Shown piece after piece: positions 54,647-63,932 of a stretch of 64,000 bases of DNA. The DNA is from Pedobacter steynii. GTDB taxonomy: Bacteria; Bacteroidota; Bacteroidia; Sphingobacteriales; Sphingobacteriaceae. Numbering within the stretch: the stretch's first letter is position 1; each line of letters opens with the position of its first letter. Location: positions 992,001 through 1,056,000 of the forward strand of contig NZ_CP017141.1 in NCBI RefSeq assembly GCF_001721645.1. Direction: 5' to 3'. Under the pieces are notes generated by a model. That model ran no database searches. It was given only the letters and a program-made list of their open reading frames with translations, and had not been told where the DNA came from. The position numbers and the translations under genes were made by a program.

Positions 54647-55783
54647 TTAGTTAAGAAGTTTGCTCAACGTTTTGTCGAGCATTTTGGCTCCTGGATTATT
54701 GCTTTCGCGATAACCTGCACCAATAATTTTCCCGGAAGGATCGACCAAAAAATTGGCGGGGATTCCCAAAACTTTAAAGATTCTGGCCGCTTCATTCTGA
54801 TCTGCTTTCAGATCCGACAACTGAGGCCATAACAATTGTTCCTGATCAATCATTTTCAGCCACTTCTCTTTATCCTTATCCAGAGATACGCTTAAAATTG
54901 TAAAGTTCTTGTCTTTATATTTAGCGTAAACAGATTTCAGTTCATCTAATTCAGATAGACAAGGTGTGCACCAACTTGCCCAGAAATCCACCAGCACATA
55001 CTTTCCCTTAAAATCTCCTAAAGAAACTGTTTTACCATTTACATCCGGTTGGATGAAATCAGGTGCCTGTTTCCCAACCCAGTTTGTCGTCATTCCAGTT
55101 AGGTTAGAAAGCATCTTGGTGGTGATCTGGCTATTTTTTGCATTTCCAGTAAACTTATTTAGATAAGCAAGTTCCTCATCGTCCTTAAGCAAAGGAGAAA
55201 GGAGGGCATTTAATACGTAAGTAGAAGCGCCTACATTTAAATGTTCATCTAAATATTTCTTACAGCTCGCCACAGCCTTTTCAACCATCATCGTCTTCCG
55301 GGCGGTTTCCGATTTTACGGCATCCTCATCGCCCAACTTGCTTGCCTCTGCAATAATTGCATCAACGCTATCCATCTTCGATAAATCGTCCAAAGCAGGG
55401 CCCAGTATTCGTTTCATCTCTACCCATTCCTTAACAAAAGCATCCCCCTTCATATTCGCTGTATCAAAGCCCTTAGCATTGCCGGAAATGTTGATCTTCC
55501 CCGGCTCCAGGTAAATGAAAGTTGCAAGTCCTGATGCCAGCTGATCTCCAATTCCTGCCTGTAAAATAAAAATACTTCCTCCTCCATTCATTGGTTTAGA
55601 GAAGGAAAAACTGTTGTTTTTAACATAAGTAGAATCCGTGGTTGCATCAATGGGATTCCATAAATAGACCACTGTATTTTCTTTAAGGTCTGGCAAATTT
55701 GCTGTCAGCTCTAATCTTTCCTGTGCAAATACACCCAATGTTCCCATGGCCAGAGTGCAAATTGTTAATATTGATTTTTTCAT
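54647..55783 (-). CDS. TlpA-like thioredoxin-fold protein with N-terminal DUF4369-like domain
   Basis: 378 residues; signal peptide (MKKSILTICTLAMGTLGVFAQ). DUF4369-like domain to about residue 120, helical spacer, then thioredoxin domain with 'VDFWASWCTPCLSELDEL' (CTPC) and 'LGIPANFLVDP' (cis-proline). Probable exported disulfide reductase. It sits directly before SusC (35 bp) and after the M1 peptidase (24 bp). Confidence 0.92.
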   Translation of the reverse strand: MKKSILTICTLAMGTLGVFAQERLELTANLPDLKENTVVYLWNPIDATTDSTYVKNNSFSFSKPMNGGGSIFILQAGIGDQLASGLATFIYLEPGKINISGNAKGFDTANMKGDAFVKEWVEMKRILGPALDDLSKMDSVDAIIAEASKLGDEDAVKSETARKTMMVEKAVASCKKYLDEHLNVGASTYVLNALLSPLLKDDEELAYLNKFTGNAKNSQITTKMLSNLTGMTTNWVGKQAPDFIQPDVNGKTVSLGDFKGKYVLVDFWASWCTPCLSELDELKSVYAKYKDKNFTILSVSLDKDKEKWLKMIDQEQLLWPQLSDLKADQNEAARIFKVLGIPANFLVDPSGKIIGAGYRESNNPGAKMLDKTLSKLLN

Positions 55784-55807
55784 TGTTGGTTAGTTTAGTT
55801 GATATAA

Positions 55808-58390
55808 TTAGTTCATGGTTAGTTTAAATTCCTTGCCTTTAAGCAGTGTCTCATTTTCTCCGGCCCGTTTAAAGATCAGTGTGTATGGCAGCATCAGGCC
55901 GTCTAATAGTTTGTACTCTGCCATTTCCATACTCGTATAGGGCAGGTCTGGATCTAAATGCATCAGGTCTTCTTCTTTTACTTTAAGCCCGGTCTTCACG
56001 TCGTAATAATAGGCCCGTCCGGCAGCATGATTTTCATTTGCAAAAAGAACATAAACATCAGTCCCACTTAAGTTCCTGGTAGAATCAGCCAGTCTTAACT
56101 GATGTTTACCTGTATTCATTTCTAGTTCCGGAAACAGGCGGCACATGAGTTTAACCTGCAGGCTTTGCTTTGCATTGAGTTCTTCCGGAGCGCCAAACTT
56201 CTGGTAATTCACGTTTTCTCCATTTACCGTATATTTTTGTAATGGCTGAGCGAGGGGGGCAAAATCAAGTATAAAACTGTATTGATCAGGGAAGGAAGCG
56301 GTTTGTTCCAATGTATAAAGCATTTTCCCCTCCCCCCTGGTATATTTGAGAACGGCACTTTTTAATTTCAGAACTAAGGCCTTCCCCCCTATAGCTGCAA
56401 AATACCGATCAAGAACAGTTTGGGCAGTCATTCCTGCAGGCACCTTTTTTTGACTGGCATTTCCACGCCAGATATTATTACCCAGGTCCGTGTCCGGGAG
56501 TGCACGGTCCGGATCTAACTTTACCGAAATGACCGCAGTGGTTGAGGGGTAGTGAAAAGTCCATTCCGTACCTTTTTGCCAGACCTCTGCTGGCAGGCTG
56601 ACTCTGTTTACCTGCCCGTTAAATTCTATAATCTCCAGCACCAGCGGCATCACCATTTTCCCTTTATTAACCAGCTTGATGTCTATTCCCTTTTCTGGTT
56701 GTTCATTTACATATTTGACATTTTCAATGGATTGGTCCAGGCTCCAGTCGTTCAGAAACCAGCTTTGCCAGAACCAGCTGAGATTTTCTCCGGTTTCCTT
56801 TTCCATACACCTGAAGAAATCAGCGGGAACCGGATGTTTAAACTTCCAGGCCTGAACAAAAGTCCGGAAAGCGTCATCAAAACGCTTCTTACCCAACACC
56901 TGTGTCCTCAATAAGTTCAGGGCCACAGCTGGTTTCATATAAGCCAGCAGCGCAAAGTTCTTATCGATCATCAGCTCATAAGGTGTTGCGACGGACTGAC
57001 CGGGTTTAGCTTTTCCAAGCCAGTCAACCGCATCAGCCATCAAAAAAGCGGTCTCACCTTCCAGCACCTCTCCATTCACATGGTTGATGAAAGAATTTAA
57101 TCCTTCCACCATCCAGGCCTGGCGACCATTACCTGCAATCATCATATTAAACCAGGAATGCCCCAGCTCGTGGTTTATCTTAGACCACACTCCGTTGGCC
57201 ATACCGTCTGATTTATAATGAATAAAACTTACCCCCGGACCGCCTATACCTGTAACCGGGCCTGCAACATTGACCGAGGTTTCAAAAGGATATGGAGACC
57301 ATAACTTTGAATAAGATTCCAACACTTTTTTCATCGTTTGCGCCGACTGCTTCCAGGTGTCATAATTACTTTCTACCGGATATAGCGACATAGCCATAAC
57401 TACTTCTTTATTCGGCATGTCAACTTTCACCGCATCCCATATAAAAGACTTTGAGACCACAAACAATCCATCCCCCGCATTATCTGCGCTAAAATGCCAG
57501 GTTAAGCGTCCCGGGCCAGGCCTTGATGAACTCATGCCCGCTTCTTTAGCCGTACGAATCTGAACAGTCTGGTCGCTTTTTTTTGCAGCATGTAATCTTT
57601 CCAGTTGGATTTTAGTTAAAACCTGTTCCGGATTAAGGAGCTGCCCTGTACCCTGAACGATACATTCCGAAGGCACCGTAATTTTATATTTCAGCTTTCC
57701 GGGTTCGATATAATACCCGGAGTTTGAAGTGTTCCAACCTTCTATATCATCATAGACCAATATCCGAGGAAACCAGGAAGCAAACTGGTAGATTGTACCA
57801 TTTACGGTTGGCAAAACACCCATAAAATCAGAGCCGTTTTTGGGAAGTATAAAATGATAATCGATACGGATACTCAGCTTAGCCTTCGTGTTTAAATCTT
57901 CCGGCAGTATGACCTTAAGCTGATCATTCATGATCTTATAGTCTACTTTACTCCATGTTCCGTCTTTATTATTTTTGATCATCACTTTCTCCAGCACAAA
58001 ACCATCAGTGAACTCCATGATTCCAAAGCGGCTACCATTTAATGGGGTCAGCATGGTAGTTCTGGAATCTTTACGAAAGCGGTTCTGTCCCAGCAGGAAC
58101 CAAAGCTCTGATAAGGCATCAGGACTATTATTAAAGTAACTTACTTCCTGAGTAGCTTTTAATTGACGTGATAGCGTATCAAAGTCTGCCGAGATCTGAT
58201 AATCTGCCCGGTTCTGCCAATATTGAGATCCTGGTTTTCCGTTTACTGTCCGCAGGGCGTTTCCAGCCGGATACATCACTTGTTTAAAGCTTTCCAGTGG
58301 ATTGAATGCTACAGGCTGTTGCCCACATACCGGACTTAGGCCTGCTATACAACAAACCAGAGTGAGCATATTTTTAAATAATCTGGTCAT
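55808..58390 (-). CDS. M1-family metallopeptidase, secreted, GAMEN motif absent
   Basis: 860 residues; signal peptide (to about residue 23, 'SPVCGQ'). N-terminal beta domain with 'MGVLPTVNGTIYQFASWFPR', zinc site H407-E-L-G-H411-S-W and third ligand Glu429 in 'WMVEGLNSFINH'. The exopeptidase motif GxMEN that normally precedes the zinc helix is replaced by 'GIGGPGVSFIHY' (381-392), so classical aminopeptidase activity is in doubt. The C-terminal ~220 residues are an extra beta-rich domain. It starts 2 bp after the stop of the CSGC-type TlpA gene, a tight translational unit. Confidence 0.87.
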   Translation of the reverse strand: MTRLFKNMLTLVCCIAGLSPVCGQQPVAFNPLESFKQVMYPAGNALRTVNGKPGSQYWQNRADYQISADFDTLSRQLKATQEVSYFNNSPDALSELWFLLGQNRFRKDSRTTMLTPLNGSRFGIMEFTDGFVLEKVMIKNNKDGTWSKVDYKIMNDQLKVILPEDLNTKAKLSIRIDYHFILPKNGSDFMGVLPTVNGTIYQFASWFPRILVYDDIEGWNTSNSGYYIEPGKLKYKITVPSECIVQGTGQLLNPEQVLTKIQLERLHAAKKSDQTVQIRTAKEAGMSSSRPGPGRLTWHFSADNAGDGLFVVSKSFIWDAVKVDMPNKEVVMAMSLYPVESNYDTWKQSAQTMKKVLESYSKLWSPYPFETSVNVAGPVTGIGGPGVSFIHYKSDGMANGVWSKINHELGHSWFNMMIAGNGRQAWMVEGLNSFINHVNGEVLEGETAFLMADAVDWLGKAKPGQSVATPYELMIDKNFALLAYMKPAVALNLLRTQVLGKKRFDDAFRTFVQAWKFKHPVPADFFRCMEKETGENLSWFWQSWFLNDWSLDQSIENVKYVNEQPEKGIDIKLVNKGKMVMPLVLEIIEFNGQVNRVSLPAEVWQKGTEWTFHYPSTTAVISVKLDPDRALPDTDLGNNIWRGNASQKKVPAGMTAQTVLDRYFAAIGGKALVLKLKSAVLKYTRGEGKMLYTLEQTASFPDQYSFILDFAPLAQPLQKYTVNGENVNYQKFGAPEELNAKQSLQVKLMCRLFPELEMNTGKHQLRLADSTRNLSGTDVYVLFANENHAAGRAYYYDVKTGLKVKEEDLMHLDPDLPYTSMEMAEYKLLDGLMLPYTLIFKRAGENETLLKGKEFKLTMN

Positions 58391-58392
58391 GC

Positions 58393-59796
58393 TTATCTTT
58401 TTTCTTTATACCAGCGATCGATCTTTTCTTTGAAAACAGGAAACATCGGATAATCCAAATAAGCATCGATAAAATTACCTTGCCGGTCTATCACCATATA
58501 TCTTGGGTAAGTGTCCAGCTGATAGACATTTCTCAATAAACCCCATACCGGGTCTGTTTCTACATTTGGAATATGCAAGTGGATGCCCTTTTCCATATGG
58601 TGTTCTTTGATGTATTGCCTCCATGACAGCCCATCTTCAGGTTCAAGCGCCATTGTCATAAATACGATATCCGTACTATCTTTATAGCCCTCTGCAATTT
58701 TCTCAAAGAAGGGAAGATTCTCCAAGCACCCACTGCACCAGGTACCCCAGCAATCTATCACCAGCATTTTTCCTTTAAAATCAGAGATTTTAACCATTTT
58801 TCCATTCCAGTCGCGTAATGCAAAATCTGTAGCAGGTTTTCCAGGCATGAGATTAACCTGATAAGTATAGAACTGATCAAGTTCCTTCAGTATTTCAGCA
58901 TCAGTGCATGCCAGTTTGAGTTTGGAATAGAAAGCATCCAGTTCAGGTGTTAATCCTTTCGGTCTGAACATCGCGCGAAATTCCGCTATCACATAACGTT
59001 GTATTACAAACTGGTTCCTGTCGGTTAACAGCAATTCCATTTTCTTTAATCTGGCATCTGAAGGTCTGGATTTGCCCGCCAATAAAATTTGCACATAGGA
59101 ATCCATAGTATTCCCCTGACAAATGCGATTCAGGTTTTCGCCTTTAAAATTATATGCTTCAAGAAGAGCAGTATAAATTTCGGCAGAGATATCCTGTTTT
59201 GTTTCATGCGCCCTGTTAAAGGCCCCGATTGCCAATACCCGAAGTACGCTTTCATACCTTAAAAGTAAAGACCTTTCCTTCGGATCCTCGACTTTAGCTT
59301 TACGGATTAGCTGCTGTGCCTGCCTACCCTTTTCCAGGAAACATTTTCTTAATGCCTCAGCATCCATCATTTTAAGGTCTTCGACTGAAATCCTGTACAG
59401 GCTGCTGATCTGGTAAGGAATGCTTTGTTTAAAAGCATTGATCCCTTTAAATCTGGCAATATAAGCATGTCCCGCTATTCTCTCTTTTAGTAATTCAATT
59501 GATAAATTAACTACTCCTCCTTCACTAACCAATACTGGAATCTCACCAAAAGAGGCAATTTGCAGTTTAGCCGGAATTTTTCTTTTGATACTGGCCTGTC
59601 CCTGGTCTAACATGATCATTTCGGTTTCCTGCGCATGCTTACCTTTCAAATGACCAAATGCAATAAAAGGGGGCTTTGGCGAAGTAATTTTCACATTAAA
59701 CCTTATGGTATTTTCCTGCTTATCAGCGTAGGTCTGCTTACTCATAGAAAACATAAAAATGAGCAGAGACCATAAGAATAGTTTTATTACATTCAT
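58393..59796 (-). CDS. TlpA-like thioredoxin-fold protein with long N-terminal region
   Basis: 467 residues from the ATG at 59796, which opens a signal peptide (MNVIKLFLWSLLIFMFS); upstream in-frame codons overlap the terminator region. The ~300-residue N-terminal part is helical with a short DUF4369-like start. The thioredoxin domain contains 'VIDCWGTWCSGCLENLPFF' (CSGC) and 'DTYPRYMVID' (cis-proline). First gene after the FecR terminator and head of the run TlpA, M1, TlpA, SusC, SusD, Mx1-like, double TlpA, TlpA. The leader CCAACCAACCTAAACTA is just before the ATG. Confidence 0.9.
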   Translation of the reverse strand: MNVIKLFLWSLLIFMFSMSKQTYADKQENTIRFNVKITSPKPPFIAFGHLKGKHAQETEMIMLDQGQASIKRKIPAKLQIASFGEIPVLVSEGGVVNLSIELLKERIAGHAYIARFKGINAFKQSIPYQISSLYRISVEDLKMMDAEALRKCFLEKGRQAQQLIRKAKVEDPKERSLLLRYESVLRVLAIGAFNRAHETKQDISAEIYTALLEAYNFKGENLNRICQGNTMDSYVQILLAGKSRPSDARLKKMELLLTDRNQFVIQRYVIAEFRAMFRPKGLTPELDAFYSKLKLACTDAEILKELDQFYTYQVNLMPGKPATDFALRDWNGKMVKISDFKGKMLVIDCWGTWCSGCLENLPFFEKIAEGYKDSTDIVFMTMALEPEDGLSWRQYIKEHHMEKGIHLHIPNVETDPVWGLLRNVYQLDTYPRYMVIDRQGNFIDAYLDYPMFPVFKEKIDRWYKEKR

Positions 59797-59838
59797 TAGT
59801 TTAGGTTGGTTGGTTTTAGATATAGGCACCAAAACCAT

Positions 59839-59880
59839 AAAAAAGGGTGAAAACAATTTGAATTATTTTCACCCTTTTTT
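59839..59880 (-). terminator. Intrinsic terminator after FecR
   Basis: AAAAAAGGGTGAAAA (59839-59853) and TTTTCACCCTTTTTT (59866-59880), perfect 15-bp stem with extra AATT/AATT pairing inside the loop and a T run on the minus strand. It stands between FecR and the TlpA-headed operon, only 43 bp before the next start. Confidence 0.88.
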
Positions 59881-59892
59881 ATAAATAGAAGT

Positions 59893-61041
59893 TTATCGAC
59901 GTTGTACCAGGATCAGATTCCCCTTAACCACAAAATTAACCTGATTGGTACTTAACCTGATATTATTCAGAATCTTTTGTACATCACCTTCATTTTTCGG
60001 CATATCGATGGTAAAATGGAGATTTTTAAGGGATTCATCCTGAAAATTAAAGTCAAGATCATACTCCCTTTCCAGGCGGGATGCGATCTCGCCCAACGAG
60101 TTGTTATTAAAGTAAATTTCTCCTTCTTTCCATGCGGTATAGGTCCTTAAATCTGTTTCATTTTTTTGCAGACTGCCATTTGAAACGGTATAAGACCCCA
60201 TTTCTCCTGGCATCAGCGATATAAAACGACTTCCCGCTTCAAGATTTACCTTACCTTTTACCAAGGCTGTATGGACTACCGGGCCAAAAGAATTGACATT
60301 AAATGCTGTACCCAGCACCCTGATATCTAAACCATTAACATGAACCACAAAAGGTCTTTTTGTGTTGTGACTCACTTCAAAAAATGCTTCACCTTCTAAA
60401 GTCACCTCTCTTTTAACAGCAGAAAAACGTGTAGGATAGCTTATTTTTGAGCCAGCATTTATCCATACTGATGTACCGTCGCTTAATTCAACCTTGGTTT
60501 GTTTACCAAACGGTACTTCCAGTACATTCAAATTATGCTGTTTTTCGTTTTCTTGCGGCATAGCACTTTCTTTTTGATAAATCAGGGTATTATCCTTTAA
60601 AATTGCTCCTGCGTCTCTTAATGCCGCTGTCTTAGCCGGATCAACCGAAACAGTTTCCCCGTTATCCATCGTCAGTTTAATACCGGCTACAGCGCTGTCA
60701 GGGACCGGAGCTTCAGCTATGCGATAAAACCACAAAGCAGACCCAATAAAAGCCAGGAAAATGGCAGCAGCAACCCTCAGCCAATGGCGTTTGTTGCGAT
60801 GAGTAACCAGCTTTCGCGTATTATTTTTTTCTTTATATCTTTCCTGCAACTCTTCCCAGCCCGCTTCTACAGGAAATCTCATTTCTGGGTCTGTTCTATT
60901 TAAATTCATATTTGTTTCTTCTGCCAGCAGCAACATCTCAAGCTCCTGCTGATTCAATTCATCATCCCCACGTCCATTTTCCTGATGGTCTTCCAAGTGC
61001 TTTAACAGCTTTTCCCAGTTTATTTTTTCTTCCTGATCCAT
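59893..61041 (-). CDS. FecR-family anti-sigma factor
   Basis: 382 residues. Cytoplasmic part (1-86), membrane helix (about 87-106), periplasmic FecR domain (about 170-270; 'LEVPFGKQTKVELSDGTSVW' and 'VTLEGEAFFEVSHNTKRPF') and C-terminal DUF4974-like domain (about 310-380; 'YFNNNSLGEIASRLEREYDL'). It starts 7 bp after the sigma gene and should restrain that sigma factor until the STN-bearing SusC signals. Confidence 0.95.
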   Translation of the reverse strand: MDQEEKINWEKLLKHLEDHQENGRGDDELNQQELEMLLLAEETNMNLNRTDPEMRFPVEAGWEELQERYKEKNNTRKLVTHRNKRHWLRVAAAIFLAFIGSALWFYRIAEAPVPDSAVAGIKLTMDNGETVSVDPAKTAALRDAGAILKDNTLIYQKESAMPQENEKQHNLNVLEVPFGKQTKVELSDGTSVWINAGSKISYPTRFSAVKREVTLEGEAFFEVSHNTKRPFVVHVNGLDIRVLGTAFNVNSFGPVVHTALVKGKVNLEAGSRFISLMPGEMGSYTVSNGSLQKNETDLRTYTAWKEGEIYFNNNSLGEIASRLEREYDLDFNFQDESLKNLHFTIDMPKNEGDVQKILNNIRLSTNQVNFVVKGNLILVQRR

Positions 61042-61048
61042 AACCCTG

Positions 61049-61597
61049 TTAATAAAATCCTATCCACATATAAATGATCACCACTATCCTGATCAGTGAC
61101 TTACATTCCTTTCTCAAAAACTCATATGATAATTTGATATGCGTTTTTACCGTATTCACAGAAATATCCAGCTGTGCTGCAATTTCAGTGTACTTCAGGC
61201 CCTCCTTATTACTCAGTAAAAATATGTGCCTTCTTTTCTCAGGCATCTGACCTATGATTTGCCAAAGTACAAGATCCCTTGCAGTTTCACGTTCCTCCTT
61301 GTCCTCCTCCAGTGTACAAGCCATATTCGCGCCCGTTTTTCTTAACAACTCGTCATTGTAGTCCACTTTCTTTGCCTTTTTTTTATAACTGAGCGAAGCA
61401 TTTTTTACCGCTCTGAATGCGTAGCTCTTAAAGCTGGTCTGAACAGTGATCACGGAGATCTTATCCAGGCAATACAAAAAGAAATTCTGAACAATGTCTT
61501 TGGCAACATCCTCATCCTCTACCACCCTATATGCGACTGCACATAGAAAAGAATAATGCGCTCTGAATAAAGCTTCTATCTTGGAAAGATCTGCCAT
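61049..61597 (-). CDS. ECF RNA polymerase sigma factor (Bacteroidota SusCD-linked type)
   Basis: 182 residues from the ATG at 61597, chosen because sigma region 2 begins at once ('LSKIEALFRAHYSFLCAVAY'); the frame upstream overlaps the S41 gene. Region 2 continues to 'DIVQNFFLYCLDKI'; region 4 contains 'MPEKRRHIFLLSNKEGLKYT' and 'DISVNTVKTHIKLSYEFLR'. The last 17 residues (SLIRIVVIIYMWIGFY region) are hydrophobic, as in the other SusCD-linked sigma factor of this window. It pairs with the FecR gene 7 bp downstream. Confidence 0.94.
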   Translation of the reverse strand: MADLSKIEALFRAHYSFLCAVAYRVVEDEDVAKDIVQNFFLYCLDKISVITVQTSFKSYAFRAVKNASLSYKKKAKKVDYNDELLRKTGANMACTLEEDKEERETARDLVLWQIIGQMPEKRRHIFLLSNKEGLKYTEIAAQLDISVNTVKTHIKLSYEFLRKECKSLIRIVVIIYMWIGFY

Positions 61598-61625
61598 TGG
61601 CCTTGTAGTTTTATAATATCCCCGG

Positions 61626-63704
61626 TTATTTAACTGCAATAATTTTATTGATAATATCCAGACTCTTGTCAAGGTATAAGTCTGCCGAAATCCCCTCTAT
61701 CCATTTTTGGTACCATTCGTTACCAGATACTTCACTATAATTCGCGATGCGCATCACACTGATCTTTTTTGCGTCCGGTAACTGGGCCGCATGTTCGATG
61801 TTCCGAACATAAGTTAACAATTCTGATTGCTGTTTACCGAATTTACTGTAGTTTAAGCTCACAGGATCCAGCTGATGTTTTGCTAACAATTTACTATTTT
61901 CATCTATAATTTTAAATACATCTTTATTTGCTGCCGCTTCTTTTGCCAGATTTAACATCTTATCCCAGACTTCCGCTTTGTGGGATTTAATATAAGCTGC
62001 GGCCGGGATACTATCCCAGGCCAGAGCAGTTATATTGTCACTTTCTTTAATTTTAAGGTAGGCTAGTTTTCCAGGTAATACCACATCTGATTGTACACCT
62101 TTTAGTTGTGTAGACGCGCCATTGATCCGGTAGAAATGATGTTGAGTCAGGCGCATGGAGCCATAGCTAACATTAGGGCTTCCCGTTATTTTATCTCCCA
62201 TTTTACCCATTGGGATTGTTGCCTGGGCTGTTCCTTTTCCATACGTAGAGGGGCTGCCCACAATAATTCCCCGATTGTAATCCTGAATTGCAGCGGCAAA
62301 TATTTCGGAAGCTGAGGCACTTTGCTCATTAACCATTACCACCAGTGGTCCGTCATATAAAGCCGAAGTTTTAGTGGTATGTATTTTAATTTCTTTAGGA
62401 TCTTTAATCTGCACCTTTGGCCCCGGTCCGATAAAGTAACCAGTCATTTTAACCACTTCATCTAATGAGCCGCCGCCGTTGTTGCGCAGGTCAAAAACGA
62501 TTCCTTTTACCTGTTGTTCTTTTAACCTGATGATTTCATTCTGGACATCATCTGCAGACCGGATGCCGTTTGGATTGTTCATGTCTACATAAAACTCCGG
62601 TAAATAAAGGTATCCTATTTTCTGCCCGTCTTTTTCGATTACCGCACTTCTGGCTCTTCCTTCTTCATCTTTAATTTCGGCTCTTTTTAAAGCTACAGTT
62701 TTTTCCTGCCCATTCATTTTCAACAAGGCAAGCGAGACTTCAGTATCCTTATCGCCCCTGATCAGATTAGCAACCTCTGTAATGGGAACTCCGGAAATAT
62801 CAAGCATTTTACCGTTGGCATCACTAATACTCAGAATGCGATCATTCACATCTACCAACCCGCTTTTTATAGCCATACCTCCCGGCCTGAGGGCTTTAAT
62901 GAATACATCACCTTCTTTATCCTGTAATTCCAGCCCAATGCCATAAAAGCGTTTTGCCATCTGACTATTCATGTTTCTGGTCTGAACAGGGGCGAAATAC
63001 GAAGTATGCGGATCAACTTCAAGTGTTACGATATTCAGATACTGACTAAATTTTTCATTTACAGCAGAGGGGCCTGTTAAATTCTTAAATGTACCTGCCA
63101 GCCACTTGTCTACTTTTACACGGGCTTCCTTTTCCTGAACAGGGTTATTTGTTTTGCTTTTATCAAGATCCATCATTTTCTTTAACACCATGTATTTTGC
63201 TTTTTGCTGCCACAACCTTGTTAAAGCAGTCTGATTTTCTGCAAAATCGCGTAAAGTACCATTCAGTTGAACAGATTCGTTATTGCTAAAATTAAGAGGG
63301 GTTGCCAATATCTTTTTGTAACCCGCAGCTGCGGCAATTAGTCTTTGCTGGTAGATCTGATAAGCCGCGTTAAAAAAGGCGGCAGATCCATTATGGAGAT
63401 CATCGTCGATATTCAACTCATATTTTTTCAATTGTTGAAAATCAGTTTTCAGCAATATATCTTTATTGGGGTCCAGACTTTCCAGGTATTTTTTCCAGAC
63501 TATAGCAGAGAACTGATCATCGATAGCTTTAGGCTTCACATGTTTTTGCTCCAGGTTCTGAACTACGGCCAAAATGGTTTTCTTTTGCACTGCAACTGCA
63601 TCCGGAATTTCCGTCTGTGCAGTTGCCATATTCAGCGGATCTAAAAAAAATGCAGCAATGCAGATAAAAATCCGGAAGCTATTGGATTGGTTAGTATAAT
63701 TCAT
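61626..63704 (-). CDS. S41-family C-terminal processing (tail-specific) peptidase
   Basis: 692 residues from the ATG at 63704, which gives a signal-type N-terminus. Long N-terminal helical region, PDZ domain (about 220-310; 'YGIGLELQDKEGDVFIKALR'), catalytic S41 domain with 'VFDLRNNGGGSLDEV' and the Ser-Lys dyad Ser464 ('NEQSASASEIFAAAIQDY') and Lys490 ('STYGKGTAQ'), and a C-terminal DUF3340-like region. Like E. coli Prc it should degrade or trim proteins from the C-terminus in the periplasm. It ends 28 bp before the sigma start and may be co-transcribed with sigma/FecR. Confidence 0.93.
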   Translation of the reverse strand: MNYTNQSNSFRIFICIAAFFLDPLNMATAQTEIPDAVAVQKKTILAVVQNLEQKHVKPKAIDDQFSAIVWKKYLESLDPNKDILLKTDFQQLKKYELNIDDDLHNGSAAFFNAAYQIYQQRLIAAAAGYKKILATPLNFSNNESVQLNGTLRDFAENQTALTRLWQQKAKYMVLKKMMDLDKSKTNNPVQEKEARVKVDKWLAGTFKNLTGPSAVNEKFSQYLNIVTLEVDPHTSYFAPVQTRNMNSQMAKRFYGIGLELQDKEGDVFIKALRPGGMAIKSGLVDVNDRILSISDANGKMLDISGVPITEVANLIRGDKDTEVSLALLKMNGQEKTVALKRAEIKDEEGRARSAVIEKDGQKIGYLYLPEFYVDMNNPNGIRSADDVQNEIIRLKEQQVKGIVFDLRNNGGGSLDEVVKMTGYFIGPGPKVQIKDPKEIKIHTTKTSALYDGPLVVMVNEQSASASEIFAAAIQDYNRGIIVGSPSTYGKGTAQATIPMGKMGDKITGSPNVSYGSMRLTQHHFYRINGASTQLKGVQSDVVLPGKLAYLKIKESDNITALAWDSIPAAAYIKSHKAEVWDKMLNLAKEAAANKDVFKIIDENSKLLAKHQLDPVSLNYSKFGKQQSELLTYVRNIEHAAQLPDAKKISVMRIANYSEVSGNEWYQKWIEGISADLYLDKSLDIINKIIAVK

Positions 63705-63932
63705 CGCGTTTTTAAGGTTCGTTACTGGTATAGGCGAACTGAACTCAAAAAAGGGTGAATCGAAATCCAAAAAAACTGAAGATTTATGAATTATGGTTTA
63801 ATGGCTGCATTGTCCGAAAGCCATGATTGGTCTTACGCGCCTTAACAAGAAAATTATTTTTTAATCAAAAAAGTGCTTTACAATCATGGATTCGATATAT
63901 TCTTATATTATTTATTTTATTTACTAAAACTA

